In this document: in pieces, positions 43,706-56,300 of the stretch
How positions within the stretch are numbered: the first letter of the stretch is position 1
Layout: each line of letters starts with the position of its first letter
DNA from: Taiwanofungus camphoratus
Taxonomy: Eukaryota; Basidiomycota; Agaricomycetes; Polyporales; Taiwanofungaceae
Direction of reading: 5' to 3'
NCBI GenBank assembly: GCA_003999685.1
Contig: CP021221.1
Location: 1,178,001 to 1,242,000 of the forward strand
Length of the DNA: 64,000 nucleotides
Position numbers and translations under genes: made by a program
Notes under the pieces: generated by a model
Seen by the model: only the letters and a program-made list of their open reading frames with translations
Database searches by the model: none
What the model was told of the DNA's origin: nothing

Positions 43706-44418
43706 ATGGCGGACGCCAAGGTCATTACCTATGAGGAGCTGAAGGCTCATACCACCAAGGACAGCATTTATCTTCTTCTCCACCAAAAAGGTGCGTCGGG
43801 CTTCTCATACTTAATATATATCCACTTATCAGGCAGCTGACCTGCTCGACAGTGTACGATGTCACAAAATTCATCGACGAGGTAACTAGTCTTCAAGACA
43901 CATCTCATGAGCATCCAGTGTGTTGAACATGCGTGTTTCTTCGCGCAGCACCCCGGTGGAGACGAAGTAATCCTGGCCGAGACTGGTTAGTTGCGTATGC
44001 GCATGATACCACCCGCGCTGTCTCTGAACTTATTGTCCTACAGGCAAGGATGCCACGGAGGCGTTCGAGGATGTCGGTCACTCCGACGAGGCCCGGTCAA
44101 TATTGCAGGGGTTGCTCGTTGGTGAATTCGAGAAGGATGGTGTGCGTCAGCTTGTTCGGGACGTCTCACGCTGTCTCATCTCTTCTTCTGCACGTCCGTT
44201 TCCAGGAATTGAAAGTAAAGTCAACTTACGGCAGCTCGTCTTCCTCGAACAGCACCGTAAACGCTGCAGTCCAGCAAGGGTCAAAGTGCGTCTTTCCGTG
44301 TGACGTGTCATGCTTGGTCCCTGACGCGCTCAACCTCCGCAGCATGATGTACTTTGTACCTCTTGCGGTGCTCGGTGCATACTTTGCGTGGCGCTACTAC
44401 TCGAGCGGCACTGTATAG
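43706..44418 (+). CDS. CYB5: Cytochrome b5, tail-anchored
   Basis: ER electron carrier that donates to fatty acid desaturases, sterol enzymes and P450s. Five or six short exons give about 135 aa. The heme domain has [24 protein letters not shown] across two introns, with the first axial His in HPGG (near 43952) and the second in EDVGHSDEAR (near 44078). A Ser/Asn-rich linker follows, and the C-terminal anchor YFVPLAVLGAYFAWRYY is joined by splicing as SNMMYF near 44342. Full length for the family. Introns are numerous for such a short gene, as usual for basidiomycete CYB5. Confidence 0.94.
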
Positions 44419-44783
44419 ACATTTCCCACCTGTTTTTGTCGCTGTGTTGTGGTAGTTCTGCTCCATCTTATCTACATTCTTTTGAACATGCTTTTCACAA
44501 ACTACTTTGGTCAGACGCTGATCATAAACTCGGCCCACTCGTCCCTGTGTTCCTGGAGTTGTTTAGAGTTGTCGTATGATTTGGCTGCAGCTCAGTTGGC
44601 ATGAGTCCGTACTATTTCTCAGCGGCCCCTTCCATCGGACGTGAACACGATGAGCTAGATGTGGATATAGATAGTTCTTGAGTAGTGGATTTATGAGAAA
44701 GGCTGTCTGAAACAGTAAGGTTTGCAGTACTCGAGTTGGGTGTCCGCCAGTGTATTGAGACGTGTGACTTGCACGCTTTCAGC
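44419..44783. other. Intergenic, CYB5 3' end and TRAPPC2L promoter
   Basis: 365 bp between two plus-strand genes. No repeat or further gene seen. Confidence 0.35.
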
Positions 44784-45407
44784 ATGCCGCCACCACTTCG
44801 TCTCAACGCTGTCGCGTTCGTCTCTCCACAGAACCACCCAATCCTCATCCGCACATTCTCCCAGCCCAAAGAAGATGAGTTGAAATACCACTACATTGCC
44901 CACACCAGCCTCGATGTCGTTGAGGAACGGAGTGCGCCCGCTGCTCAGTCTGCGTCTGGAGTCTGTCTCTGACGTGCTGCTGTCCCTGCAGTCGCCGCCG
45001 CCAATGCGTCCAAGTCGACCGAGTGCTACCTGAACCTGCTCTACACGATGGAAGACGTCGCCGTCTACGGATACGTCACGCCCCTGAGGGTCAAGATCAT
45101 CATCGCGCTCGCGCTGCTAGACTCCGTCGTCCGCGATGCGGATGTGATCACGGTACGCCCTTCTCCAGGCCGCTTGCGCCCGGGTGTACAACGAGTGACG
45201 CCCTTGCGCCAGATTTTCAGGGCGCTGCACAACGCGTACCGCCTGTCTGTCGCAAACCCGTTCTTGAAGCTCAATGCGCCGATGGAAGGGCTGAACGACC
45301 ACGCCGCCATACTCCTCGCGGGCGGCGCGCAATGGAAGGGGTTCCGGAGGCGCGTAGACGACATAGGCAAAGCAGTAGGGGCTGCCGGGCCCGTTACCGG
45401 CGCCTAG
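44784..45407 (+). CDS. TRAPPC2L: TRAPP complex subunit TRAPPC2L / Tca17
   Basis: Sedlin-fold subunit of the TRAPP guanine-exchange complex for Rab/Ypt proteins in ER-Golgi and Golgi traffic. Three exons give about 150 aa. Exon 1 has RLNAVAFVSPQNHPILIRTF and KYHYIAHTSLDVVEER; exon 2 (from near 44990 after a phase-1 intron) has SKSTECYLNLLYTMEDVAVYGY and the helix KIIIALALLDSVVRDADV; exon 3 has IFRALHNAYRLSVANPF. These match the longin-like beta sheet and flanking helices of human TRAPPC2L. The end RRVDDIGKAVGAAG is a basic/Gly tail. Stop at 45405-45407. Confidence 0.88.
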
Positions 45408-45948
45408 TTCAATCCATGGGGGATTCCATCTGGCTTCGCAGCTCCGTGGAGAATATGTCTCCGTCCCGTACACGTTTTGGTTCTGTCCCGGTTTCAGACA
45501 CCAGGCTCTGCCTAACTCCCACTGTCTGGAATGAGGATGCTTTAGCTGTCTTCCGGGACTAGGCCAGAGCTGCGAACCTAGATTGAAGTATGCCTTCTTA
45601 TTGACTCAGTCGGCCAAAGATCACTTTGACTGGGACAGATACGGGGCACACACTCCGTTTGAATGCATCGTCTTACCGACAATCTGCCATAACAGCAAGC
45701 ATTCAACTTGAATGGCAGCATGTATCATGTAAAAAGTGTTGATGATAGTGTTTTGGCTTCTTTCATTGACGAGCAAGCTGGAGAGTGAGTCTTGTATGAC
45801 GTTCTTTTTTATGACACGTATAAGAAGGCCAAATTATGCAAATACAGAGCGTATTCCGAACTATGGCGTACATTAGTGGACTACATTCCGACGCGTAAAT
45901 AGCAAGGTCTACTGTATACAAACGGTGCGTCTAGGTCCGTCCGACCTA
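45408..45948. other. Convergent 3' intergenic region
   Basis: 541 bp between two convergent stop codons; 3' UTRs and terminators expected. No gene seen. Confidence 0.4.
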
Positions 45949-47941
45949 TCAGTATCCCCAGTACTTCTTCTCGATATACCGTAATGGGGGGAACACAACT
46001 GCGGTGAACGCGAAGCTCAGCTCGAAACCAATATCACCACCTGCGATTACAGGGGACAGAGTCGTAGTGAGAACGCCGGCCAGGGAGACGGCAATGGCGT
46101 GTACGCACCATATATAGGGTCGCCAATACGCCTTGCGATCTGGCCGACATACCACTGTTGTGCCATACCGAGGACCGCGCCGGCGACACCGCACCCCAGA
46201 GCGATGAACGAGGCGGCTCCAAGGGGGAGCTTCCGCCAGTTGTTATACTCGTCCGGCTCGTAGTTCGCCCACCGGCCCTTGCGGAAGATCAGGTGCTCCT
46301 CGATCAGGATGGTGCTGAAGATCGCGAGCCAGTACGACAGGATGGTGAGCAGCGTGTCGAGCCACTCCTCGAAGTGCGACGCGCCGACGATCGCGAGGAC
46401 GATGTACACCGCGCTGCCGACGACGACGATGAACACGCGCGGGATCGCCTGCGCGTACGGGTGGATGTTCTGGAACGTGAGCGCGAGCGAGTAGATGTTC
46501 GGGATGTTGTTCGCGATGATGGACAGCGAGAGGATGACGAGCAGGAAGCGCCCGAACCCGCCCATCGGCCCCACGAGCCCCGCGCCGAGCAGCCCGCCGA
46601 CGCTGTTGTCCGCGTACGCCTGCGCCCACGCCGGCTTGTTGCCGAACGTCGTCATCGCGGCCGCGCCGAGCACCTCGATGAGGATCAGGGGGATGTTGAG
46701 CCCGACATATGTCCAGAAGAAGACCTTCACGGTTGACATGTCCTCGGGCATCCGCACGGTGTAATCTGCAGCAAGCGATGTCCATCCCAGAGCAAACCCC
46801 GCTATTGGAACCAGTCCATGAGCTGTGTTAACATTTGAGAGGAGACTGCTGAGACTCACCAATGGCTGCTCCAAAAGACAAGACGTTAGCAGCCTCGACC
46901 GGTCCTGTTCCGCCCCATGGACCGCTGTCACAGAACCGAGCGATCTGCCCAAGGTAAATAATGAAAATGATAGCAACCTAGGTGCATAAATTAAAAATCA
47001 TCCAGTCAGCATCGAAACCAAGATGCGGCAGAAAGAGAGTACACACAGGTATCCAACAATATTTCTCATATAGATGGACGAAACGGTATCCCATGAAACT
47101 GACAATAATCGTACCGATCGCAATAATAATGATCGCGGCGGCAGTGGGAATCTGGTGGTGGTCGCTCACCGCACGCAGAGTTTGTGCACCGACGATGGAG
47201 TTGACAACAGACCATCCTACGCAAGCTATACAGTTCAGGACGATGGGAATGAGCGACTGTGAAAGACATCATCAGGGCCGGATATGGAAACCGGGCACCT
47301 CTCGTACGCACCGTAAGGTAACCAAACGAGAAACGGGACAATGTCAGCTGTCTGAGACCGAGTTTCGGGCCCCAAGTTGAGAAATAGGCGACCGGTAGTG
47401 TGGTGAGAAGGTTGAAGAAGATGATGGTGAGGGCGGCATCACGGAGTCCCAGATCGAAGAGCGAGTTTCCCAGAGTGCCCAAGGAGAACGTTGAAGTCTG
47501 AGTGGTTGTGTAAGCCAAGAACTGCTGTCGCAGAAGTTTGCATAGCGTACAGTCATATTTGCGGCGAGCCACATCCAGAAGGGCGCCATGGCCGCTGCAC
47601 GTCTGTGGTCAGCTCCTGCGGAAGCACATTTTTTTTGAGTCACAAGACTGACAGTTCTGATTGCGCTGGTCCGGAGGGATGCGCTCGATGCCGTTGGCCT
47701 CTACCCCATACTTGTCAAGCTTCTCGACAATGTTCCAAAGGGCCTTGAAGCGTCTCCGAGGAACATTGTCCTGCAGCTCCGCAATGGGAGCGGGCTGAAC
47801 GCTGGTAAGGCAGAGAATCCGGTCGCGTGAGCGGTTTCAAACGCAAAGTGGGAGAACAGAAACTGACTACTGCTCCCCGACGCCCTTGAAAGCCGCCGAG
47901 CTGATTGACTGCTTCTCGTCGGAGGAATGTGAGGCGGCCAT
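45949..47941 (-). CDS. FCY2: Purine-cytosine permease (NCS1 family, Fcy type)
   Basis: Plasma-membrane symporter for purines and cytosine. Seven or so exons. The first (from ATG 47941) gives MAASHSSDEKQSISSAAFKG; after splicing, the cytosolic NCS1 signature GVEANGIERIPPDQR (near 47665-47710). Helices follow in order: FWMWLAANMTTQTSTFSLG, AALTIIFFNLLTTLPVAYFS, SFSFGYL-type TM3, NCIACVGWSVVNSI, AAIIIIAIGTIIVSFMGY, AIIFIIYLGQ, AGFALGWTSLAADYTVRMP, LNIPLILIEVLGAAAM, RFLLVILSLSIIANNIPNI, the pair near 46440-46270 (FIVVVGSAVYIVLAIVG, LLTILSYWLAIFSTILI), AASFIALGCGVAGAVLG, and a last helix before KYWGY. The LADYTVRMP motif is diagnostic of the Fcy clade. Homologous to yeast Fcy2/Fcy21; substrate range cannot be read from sequence. 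Confidence 0.9.
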
Positions 47942-48582
47942 GGGGAATACGGAGTGCAGGCACTCGTGTGCCGTTGGAGGAAGGGAGGAACGGGGGACGG
48001 GAAAAAAGACATACTATGAAGAAGTTGCTTATCTACTGCATGTGCACCGGGAGCATATCTACGGTCCCTGGCAGTCGCATCTGTCAGACGCTGCCCACCC
48101 TTAGCTTGTCGAGGTGGGGCGATTCCTTGATAGGCGCTCATCTGGTGTGTATTGTGAGATGCGCCGCCCATCACTGTGTTCTCTCTGTTCCCCACATCCA
48201 CCGAGTTCACATTCCTGCACATCGTCTGCGGGCATCAGAGCGCACCATTTGTAGGAGCACACGTATCTCAGAGGACCTGCTGCAACCCCTGCTGCCAGGC
48301 GCCGCTTTCAAAATCTAGACATTGAAAACAATTTTCTCAAGAACGGTATACCGGCGGATGTCCAAAACATAGCCCAAGCCAATCGCAGGAAACACAGTCA
48401 GACGTCCTTGCTGCTCGCTTCTCATTGGTTGGCTGCTCACTCAGGCACATCATTTCCAAATATGGCATCGGCAACCCGAGTGTGGATCTCGATGATATTC
48501 CAATTGAGAGAAGGTCTCAGTCGACTCTGGCAACAACTACGTATTACAACAAGTGTCGTTACACAATTCTATGGCTCTTTTG
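47942..48582. promoter_or_regulatory. Permease promoter and RTP1 3' end
   Basis: 641 bp between two minus-strand genes. The left part is the permease promoter. I see no nitrogen-regulatory (GATA) cluster and no further gene. Confidence 0.35.
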
Positions 48583-51500
48583 TTACAACCCCAGCATGGC
48601 CTCCGCAAGCTCATCGAGCCCCTCCAGCGTCTCCCTGGCCATCACACGAACAACGGCGTCCTCGTCCGTGGCAGCGACATACCCCAGCGTAGTCTTCGCA
48701 CGATCGACCAACTGCGCTGGAAACGCAAGCTCACCCCCGTACCCTGCCTCGTACACCCGTGTCGTGCACGCCCGCACCACCAGCGACAGGAAGTGCAGCG
48801 CCGCCCTCCGCAGCGGCGGAAACTTCGAATTCGCCGACGTTGGCTGGGAGTCCACCGTCGCCTGACGCTCAGGCTCCTCTGCCTTATCATCCTCGTCTGG
48901 CGATTTCGTCGACGACCTTTTCGGTCGGGGAGCTGCGGGCACCGTTTCGACTTGAAGGAGGTCGATCATGGCCTCCGAGAGGTCCGCAGCATAAGATAGA
49001 ACGGACATCGCATTTGTCTTCGCGCATTGGGCTAGGAGGGAAATCGCAGACATCCGTAAGATCGTCGGGAAGTGGAAAGCCCGGACTACACCATAAAGCG
49101 GCGGGATGAGGATGTTCGCTAGGAGGGAGGAAACGCATCAGAAAGCTATGCACCAGACTCGAGCAGATCGGCGGTTCTAGCGACACTGACCGTAGGCAGG
49201 GAGAGTATCGCCACATCTCCTGATAACTTGCCCTAACGCCTCCCCCACCCGCGTCCTGGTATCGACATCCTGCTGCGTCATCGCGGACCCGCCCAAGCCG
49301 CCCAGACCCTCCGCGTACACGCCGACCAACCCCTTCAGCACGTCCTTGCCGAACCCGTCCACCATTGCCGAGAGGCCCTGGACAGCGTTCAGATACATAT
49401 ACGAGTCGTCGTCCTGCACTGACTGCAGGAATATCGACAGTATGCCTGGGACGAGCGCGCGGTCTACCAGCGGCTCCTCGAAGCTCCCAGACTTGCTCTT
49501 GCGGGCGGTGACGAGCTGCCGGAGCAGGAGGAGGCCGTGCGCGCGCACGGGGAGAAGGGGGTCCTGCAGCAGCTTGAGTGCTTTCTGGTAGGTCTCTTGT
49601 GGGCCCTCTTCGTTGTTCCTTTTCGCTCTCGTCTGCGATGAAGCGGACGTAGACGCTAGTCGTGCTGTCATAACCATCCTGGCCTCCCTCGCGAGAGGCC
49701 GTAGTGTGTCCGACGGGTCTTTCGCCAGAGGCTCGAGGAGCGAGAATATGTCGTTTAGAATCGGAGAAGTGCGCGCAGATAGATCAGCGTTGGCTGGTCG
49801 GGCGCGATGATTAGCAGAGACTTTCAGCTTAGCCTTCATACTCACCTTCAAGAATCGATAAGAGCAAATTGACAGCGGTGACGATCATTTCCTGATCGCT
49901 GGACCCGCTCGGCCCTGCATCAGGCGTCTCATCATCGCTGTCTCCTTCCTCCACTTCTTCTTCCTTCTCAGGAATTATGCGTAAGTCTTCCATCCGCAAA
50001 CTAGTCTTATCCTCGTGACGACGGCCCGCCTGCGCGGAAGGAGTAACAGGCTGCGCAGACTCCAGCGCATGCTTGATAAACACGAGTATATGGTCCGGTT
50101 TTCTGAGGATATTGGACGAGGAGCTATCCGCAGACAGTTGGTTCTGCATCTGTAAAATGAGCTGGAGGTACAGCAGGGTCCTGAGAAATCGTGCAGTCAG
50201 AAAACGACGGACCGATACGAGAATGCATACTGACCGTAAGGGATCCCCATCCGGATCGGCTTTGTTTTCACGGTAAGCCTCGAGGAGCCTGACGAAGAGC
50301 TCCGACGATATGTCAGCCCGCTCGATTGTCTTGAGGTATCTCACAAAGCGGACCGGATCTGGGCGAAGATCCAGCAGATTTGAGTCGACGTCGAACTCGC
50401 CGGACTGTTCCGCGCGTCTGAGGTCTTCCGGAGTGAAAAGCGACAGTGAGGGAGTGCGGTCCGCTCTGGCGTAGCGAGGCGTGATGGTGAGCTTGGCTCG
50501 TTGTGACATGAAGGCTCTTGACCACTTACTTCTCAACTTTCGTTATTTCTCCCGCCACATCCGTTTGCCACTCGCCTCCTTCGCCGTCCACGACTCGCCA
50601 AAGTACCTCAATGCCCTCGGGCGTACCTACGACCCTACCCCAAGTCGACAAAAAGCCCTTCACCGTTTCTCTGATAGCAGGATCTGACGTTTTGGTGCTT
50701 TCCAAGCTGGACAAAATCGCGAACAGGGCCGGTACGATCGGAGTGAGGAGGTCTGTGATGAATGTGGGGGAGGGGTCCGCGTTCGTCAACAGTGTCTGTA
50801 GAGTCGACAGTGACCCGGATGGCGTCATGCCTTGCTCTTCATCCGGCGACTGCGACGGGCTTCCGTCAGTGTCGTTTGCATACGCAGTGAGGAATGGGTA
50901 GTGCAGAATTGGGAGTAAAGTCTTCGAAACGAAGCCTGGAGAATTAAGGTTCTCGTCGGACGCTAACATGCGAGAAAGAGAGAACGCGACGGCGCGTCTG
51001 TGGGCAGGCGGCATGTCCGCAGCAAGCAGAGATACTAGCCTAGGAGTGATTATAGCATAATATCCCTAATAAACGATCGGCGAACTGGAAATTGTGGATG
51101 CAAGATGTGGGCCTACCTCAGGCTTCATACCCGCAGGCACAGCACTAAGCAATCGCCCGACGTGTTCCAGCTTTTCCAGCGGCGCGTCGTCTTCAGAGCC
51201 GTCTTCCTCTCCGAAGACAGCCGTCAATAGACCATGGACTCCGTCAGGACGGAGAAGCTGCCGGCTCAAAAGGAAGCTGCACGACCTGAGAACATAGGAC
51301 AGGGAAGAAGGCGCGTCTGAGAGGATGCTGCCCAAACTCGCGATGGTCTGAGATGCCGGTAGACTGATTTCAATGAATCAACATCGGTAGACCACTGACC
51401 TCGTGGGAGGTGACTGACATTGACAATAGGTGTACGACTAGCGGTCGCAGGTCGTCCAATGTGTGCACTGAGTCAGTGGCCATGCTCTTCGGGAGCCATC

Positions 51501-52134
51501 CTAGGACGATGCAAGGTCTCAGCAGGTCTGTGAGGTGCCGATTGAGCAAGGTCACTGTTATCACTGTCTGTGACAGGGGTCCTTGCGAACCGCCGGGTAG
51601 TATGAGGCACATCAGTCGAGTAAGAAACAAAGACAGCGTTTCATAGTCGCTGGGTACGCCAGTGAGATCGATTATCTTCGCGCCACCGTGACGTTTGGCA
51701 GTCGATTTAGTCGGAATTGCAGAACCCACGCAACTGAGCAAAGGCTCGACAGCCCATTTGAATATGATAGAGATGAGAGTCCGTATGTGCGCCAAATCTC
51801 GCGCACCGATGAAGTCCCCGTTCGAGCTCGGGTTGGATTCTGTTCTGCTTCGACTCACGGTCTGGTCTTGAGAGGATGTAGCATGCGAGGGAAGAGTCAG
51901 CTTAGAGGTCCAAACCTCCTGTAAACGCTCAATGGTATGCAACGCTTCCGAAGCAGTCTCGAGCTGTACATCTTCGAGAGAACTGTCCGAGTGACGGGGG
52001 ATTCCTTGCAGCCCGAGAAATGCACGATACTGAGTAAGCCTATACTGCAAGACCTCCTTGAGATTGGTTACAGCTTCCGATTGCGAGGAGCCAGTAAGAA
52101 ATGCACCAGCACGAAGAACATCCGCAACTTCCAT
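48583..52134 (-). CDS. RTP1: RNA polymerase II assembly factor Rtp1/TANGO6
   Basis: HEAT-repeat protein that in yeast binds RNA polymerase subunits and the R2TP co-chaperone for nuclear import of the enzyme. Starts MEVADVLRAGAFLTGSS at 52134. Helical repeats fill the length: IISIIFKWAVEPLLSCV, LSYVLRSCSFLLSRQLL, PAHRRAVAFSLSRMLAS. Acidic linkers separate them (EKEEEVEEGDSDDETPDAG near 49960). The C-terminal Rtp1 domains are well conserved: ETYQKALKLLQDPLLPVRAHGLLLLRQL near 49590-49510 and SYMYLNAVQGLSAMVDGFG near 49395, both hallmarks of the Rtp1 C1 domain, then THALPAYANILIPPLYGVV-type and AALHFLSLVVRACTTR near 48800 for the C2 domain. About seven exons; ends AEAMLGL. Overlaps nothing; its own promoter lies in the 52.1-53.3 kb gap. 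Confidence 0.87.
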
Positions 52135-52324
52135 AAACGCAGGAGTTGGCCAATAGAAAAGTATAGTATAGGGAAGGATTTTTGCAGACTCAGGTTCCGC
52201 GCCAGTGCTGAATATTGTTTACCCTAGAATAGGGTTATATGTGCGATCGCCATTACTCAGAAAGTGCATACTATTATTGGCTGGAGCTGCGAATACTCGT
52301 TTACCGAGGCTCTTACGAGCGTCG

Positions 52325-52590
52325 GAACCAGGTGAGCAACGACAATTTGGCGGTGTATTATTGGTCTCCATCACACAGACACGATTCACAGTGTGTAGGG
52401 GATTTCCTTCAACACAGATTGCGAATAAGGCTCTTGGGCATCCAAACACCAAGTTCCCAAGATAGTACCTACATACAGGCCCTTCACCCCCACCACCCTA
52501 TCAATGAGTCGCACGTGTACTATTCTAAAGCACATTCCAATTCAATTGTGAGGCGTGATTCTCGTAATCTCAACAAATACGTCTCGTAGA
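52325..52590 (+). repeat. Diverged direct repeat, unit 1
   Basis: Shares with unit 2 at 52935-53270 an ordered series of blocks: GGTGAGCAACGACAATTTGG, ATTGGTCTC, CACAGACACG, TTCACAGTGTGTAG, TTCCTTCAACACAG, and TGTACTATTC with GTGATTCTCGTA at the right end. Family unknown; could be a SINE-like or solo non-coding repeat. Confidence 0.6.
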
Positions 52591-52934
52591 CCAGCGTTAT
52601 TCGTCAGCCGCAACGAATGACTTTATCCGGCGAGCAGAACTCAGTCATAAGAGAGTGAAGGCTCAAAAGAAATTTCGGTGCTCTCTTGTGCTCTACTCGT
52701 CAGGGAAGTTTCCCCTCGAAGTGAGATCTTCGACGGCTGACCGGTGTGCTATACTTGTTAGCACGGCTTTTGCAGCTACCCTCCGTCCCACCCATGTACT
52801 AGATATATAGCAATTGTTAAAGAATAGAATTTACTTGGCCGGTGGGCAGTAGCCACCGGTTGCAGTTGAGCCTGGCTACATCACGCGCGCTCTAAGGAGC
52901 GCAGTTCCTCGTGAAGTCGATCGGCATGGCCAGC

Positions 52935-53270
52935 GCCGGAACCTGGTGAGCAATGATGATTTGGCCGCGTGCCATTGGTCTCAATCCCACAGACACGCTT
53001 CACGATCATCATGATGTGTAGATGGGAGATAGGAGACTTCCCTCAACACAGGTCGCATTTGCCATTCGTACGCAGAGTTATTCCATACCAACTCCTAGTT
53101 AAGGTCTAGAGATCACCAAGCTTTGAGGTAGTATGGCACATGTGGGTCCACTCAACTTTACCTTACCCCATTAGCGCTTCAAACATGTACTATCCGAAAA
53201 TACTCCTCCCTGATAGTGTCGTCGAACGTGATTCTCGTACTTCAAATATGCTCATTTCATACGTAGTTTC
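52935..53270 (+). repeat. Diverged direct repeat, unit 2
   Basis: Second unit of the pair (GGTGAGCAATGATGATTTGG, ATTGGTCTC, CACAGACACGC, GATGTGTAG, TTCCCTCAACACAGG, CATGTACTATCC, GTGATTCTCGTA). It is longer than unit 1 through small insertions. No target duplication or internal promoter could be assigned by eye. Confidence 0.6.
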
Positions 53271-53331
53271 ATGCACGCTCATCCTAAGTTTAGGCCTTAC
53301 ATACTAAGTGAAATGGAAAGAGTTTGCGCTC

Positions 53332-56300
53332 TCAAGCGTGCAAAAGCGACCCTCTTGGCTTCCTCAACGACTCCGCAATTCCTAGGAACGTCTCTGCAAG
53401 TCGCACCTGAAGATCAGTATTTAGAGATGCTGTTACTATTCAGTCATTTTGACAATATCATGACGCACGGAGTCAAGAGCCTCTGCGTATGAGGACATAG
53501 GGACTGGATGTAAGGGATCCGGGGGAGCACGATTCTGAACGTCGATGGCGATGTGGGCCATTCGCTGTAGAACAGCACTGCGGGGTCCAAACGAGACTGC
53601 ATGGAATGATAGGGGTTTCCTGCCAGACTTCTTGTCAGGGTTAAACCATTCATAAAAGTATCTATCAGACTCACCCTAGAGCAATTGACCTCAAGCAGAG
53701 ATTCTGCATGGTCTCATCAGCAATTGAGCATTCGCCATCTGATAGGAAAATGACGACGGGCGACCTGGCAAAACACAAGACGTGAGTGTAAGCAAGTTGG
53801 TTATAGTATGCGCACCTCTCATTACTCCAATACTGCTCCATGTGGGACTGCGCTGCTTGAATGGCTGCGGTAAAATTAGTACCACCACCAGAATTGAATT
53901 GGAGGACGGCATTCAATAGCTGATTAGGCGTGCTAGAGAAATCATGCACTACAGACGGCGAAATATTGTGATCAAAGAGAATCACTGTATATGCATCTCG
54001 ACGAATGGGGGCACCATGGCCGCCAACGTTCGTAACAATTTGACGGGCAAGCCAGAAGGCGTCCAATGACGAGTAGACCGCACCCAACCTATGATTATGA
54101 CGCCGAGTAATCAAGTTGGTCGATGGGGTGTTGCCAAGGGGGCGGCGGTCGGAACCACCCATGGATCCAGACCTACATGGAGCCAGTCAATGCCTGCTTG
54201 ATGACGCTGCTTCTAAGAACATGCTCACCTATCAATCACAAATATTCTAGAATGGTGACATGTACGCATTTGAGTGGCTCTCTGGTAAGACATCAATGTG
54301 TGAACGTACACATGAAATGCTTGCTGTATGACAGCAGGGTTACGACAGTGGAATGCATGTCCATCATTTGAGAGATAACCCATACCACCGCCAGGGGCAG
54401 GCTGGTCCAATGTTTGACGAGGATGCAAGATAGGAAGAGTGCAATATGATGGCCGAGCCGCGACACCTGCCGTCGCGCTATGCTCCGGCCCTTATTCATA
54501 CATGACATCAATTATTGACTCTGGTGGCAATCGGCTAGCTTAACACCAACCTGAGCACATAGCATCGCTATTGGTGCATAGAAGTGAGGAATGAGTGTTA
54601 TGCAAACCATCTCAGCAACGTACCAAAGAGCAAAATTAAGCTGATCTTCATGTGGATATGGATCTGGAAGCAGACACTGAGGATGCCAAGATCGGATGAA
54701 CACAGCGGCTAATATTATACCTTTGAAACCTGGTGGTGATGTGTGGGTATAGTCAATGGTAGCAAGAGGTGACAAGAGGCAAGTAGGACCTCATACCTGT
54801 TCTCCTCCAATGGAGACTGTGACTAACCAAGTCTTTGGGACGTTCTGGGTGGGGATGTATCTGCACCTTAATATGTTCGTGTTCAGGCCCGCCGCAAGCG
54901 TCCGTAGGATCCGTTCTACAGTAGTCGACATGAACATGCCTTCCCATGGAACTGCATACCATCGAGCAGAGCATTGGAGCTCCTTCGTCATTCGAGCCAA
55001 ATTTTCTTCCATCGAGTTCGAGTGCTGTGCCATCAGGTCCATCTATAGCCCACTGGGTCTTGGACATCGATCCATGGAGCGTATCGTGCTCTTGTTGCAC
55101 ATGCCCTACGGAAAGTCTCAACATGTGTAAAAGAGCGAATAATGGACCAACGAACCGCGTTCCAGAGTGCAAAAATATCCACAACTTTCACATCTGGTAT
55201 CAGGTTTCGATTAGCACAGCTCCAAAATCTTCATTTGCGCCTTCACCTGGTTTCACAATAATGAAAGGAATTCTGTTCTAGATCATGTCGATGAGGCCCA
55301 ATGTCAGCATGATCAAGTTGACCAGCACCGATAGGGATTATACATGGAAGACGCTTAGAGACTAACGAAGAAATCAAGCTATTATTTGAATTGGATACTC
55401 ATTGTGATCGGTATTTACCTTGTGTATACTAAACACATTCAATGAATGAGAAACGAAGTATCCACGTAAGGTGTAATGCTACTTTACCTTTGTATATTGG
55501 AATGTTTCGTGTCTCCCGGTAAATGTCGCTTCTACAGACTGAGGTGCATGTTCTATCTGGCAGATCCCTTCTGCTGCACAAAGGGCTGAGCATGAATGTT
55601 CCTGTCTGAAAATCAAACATATGCTCAGTTTTTCCTGTACCTGGGCTAAAAAGGACAGACCCGCAGAGATGCACTGCCCCAGCTTGTAAGGCATGAAGAT
55701 GATCGCGACTGATACATAGTCTTTTGCAAAGTTGACACTGAAGGGGACACTGGCGATTCTCGCAGACATGACAATCATGCGGCTCATGGCTGAATCATGA
55801 TTAGCAGGGCCGATCAATCCCTATTACACACACTTCACCTTGCTCTACGACACGCTTCTGGACATGAGTAGCGTTGTCCGCTTGGAAGCCGGATGCCAGA
55901 TAGACTACAGGGCTACAATATATTGATGCTTGGAATTTTTGTAATACGACTTAATGTCTCACCTCGCCGCACTCATGCACTGTGGCGGAACACATGTGTT
56001 CTGGATCTTGGTGACCGATAACCTGCAGGAAATGTCAGCAGCAAAACTGACAGAAAGGGTTACCGGTGATACCTTAGTGCATTCCTTCAAGCAGCCTCGT
56101 TTATCCTCGAGGGTGCATGGTTTTCCACAAAGATGTGCAGTTATGTCGCACCTAGTGTCAATGCAATCATTTGCATAATTTATATATCATCGTATCTCAG
56201 AACACGACCTACACATGTTTGCCTGTGTGTCCAGCTCTGGGGAGAAGTATGAGCCGGAAAGTCAACAAATAGTGAAGACCCACGTACGGTAATCCACATG

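Larger units (their letters stand above)
52135..53331. other. Intergenic with a diverged direct repeat
   Basis: 1.2 kb between the RTP1 start and the 3' end of the giant gene. It holds two related blocks (52325-52590 and 52935-53270) described separately, and no supported gene. Confidence 0.45.

Noticed and set aside
53444-53700. Apparent frameshift between the last exons of the giant vWA gene
   Set aside because: Using the TCTGGCAG|G acceptor instead of the nearer AG restores ALGKPLSFHAVSF in phase, so no break is needed.
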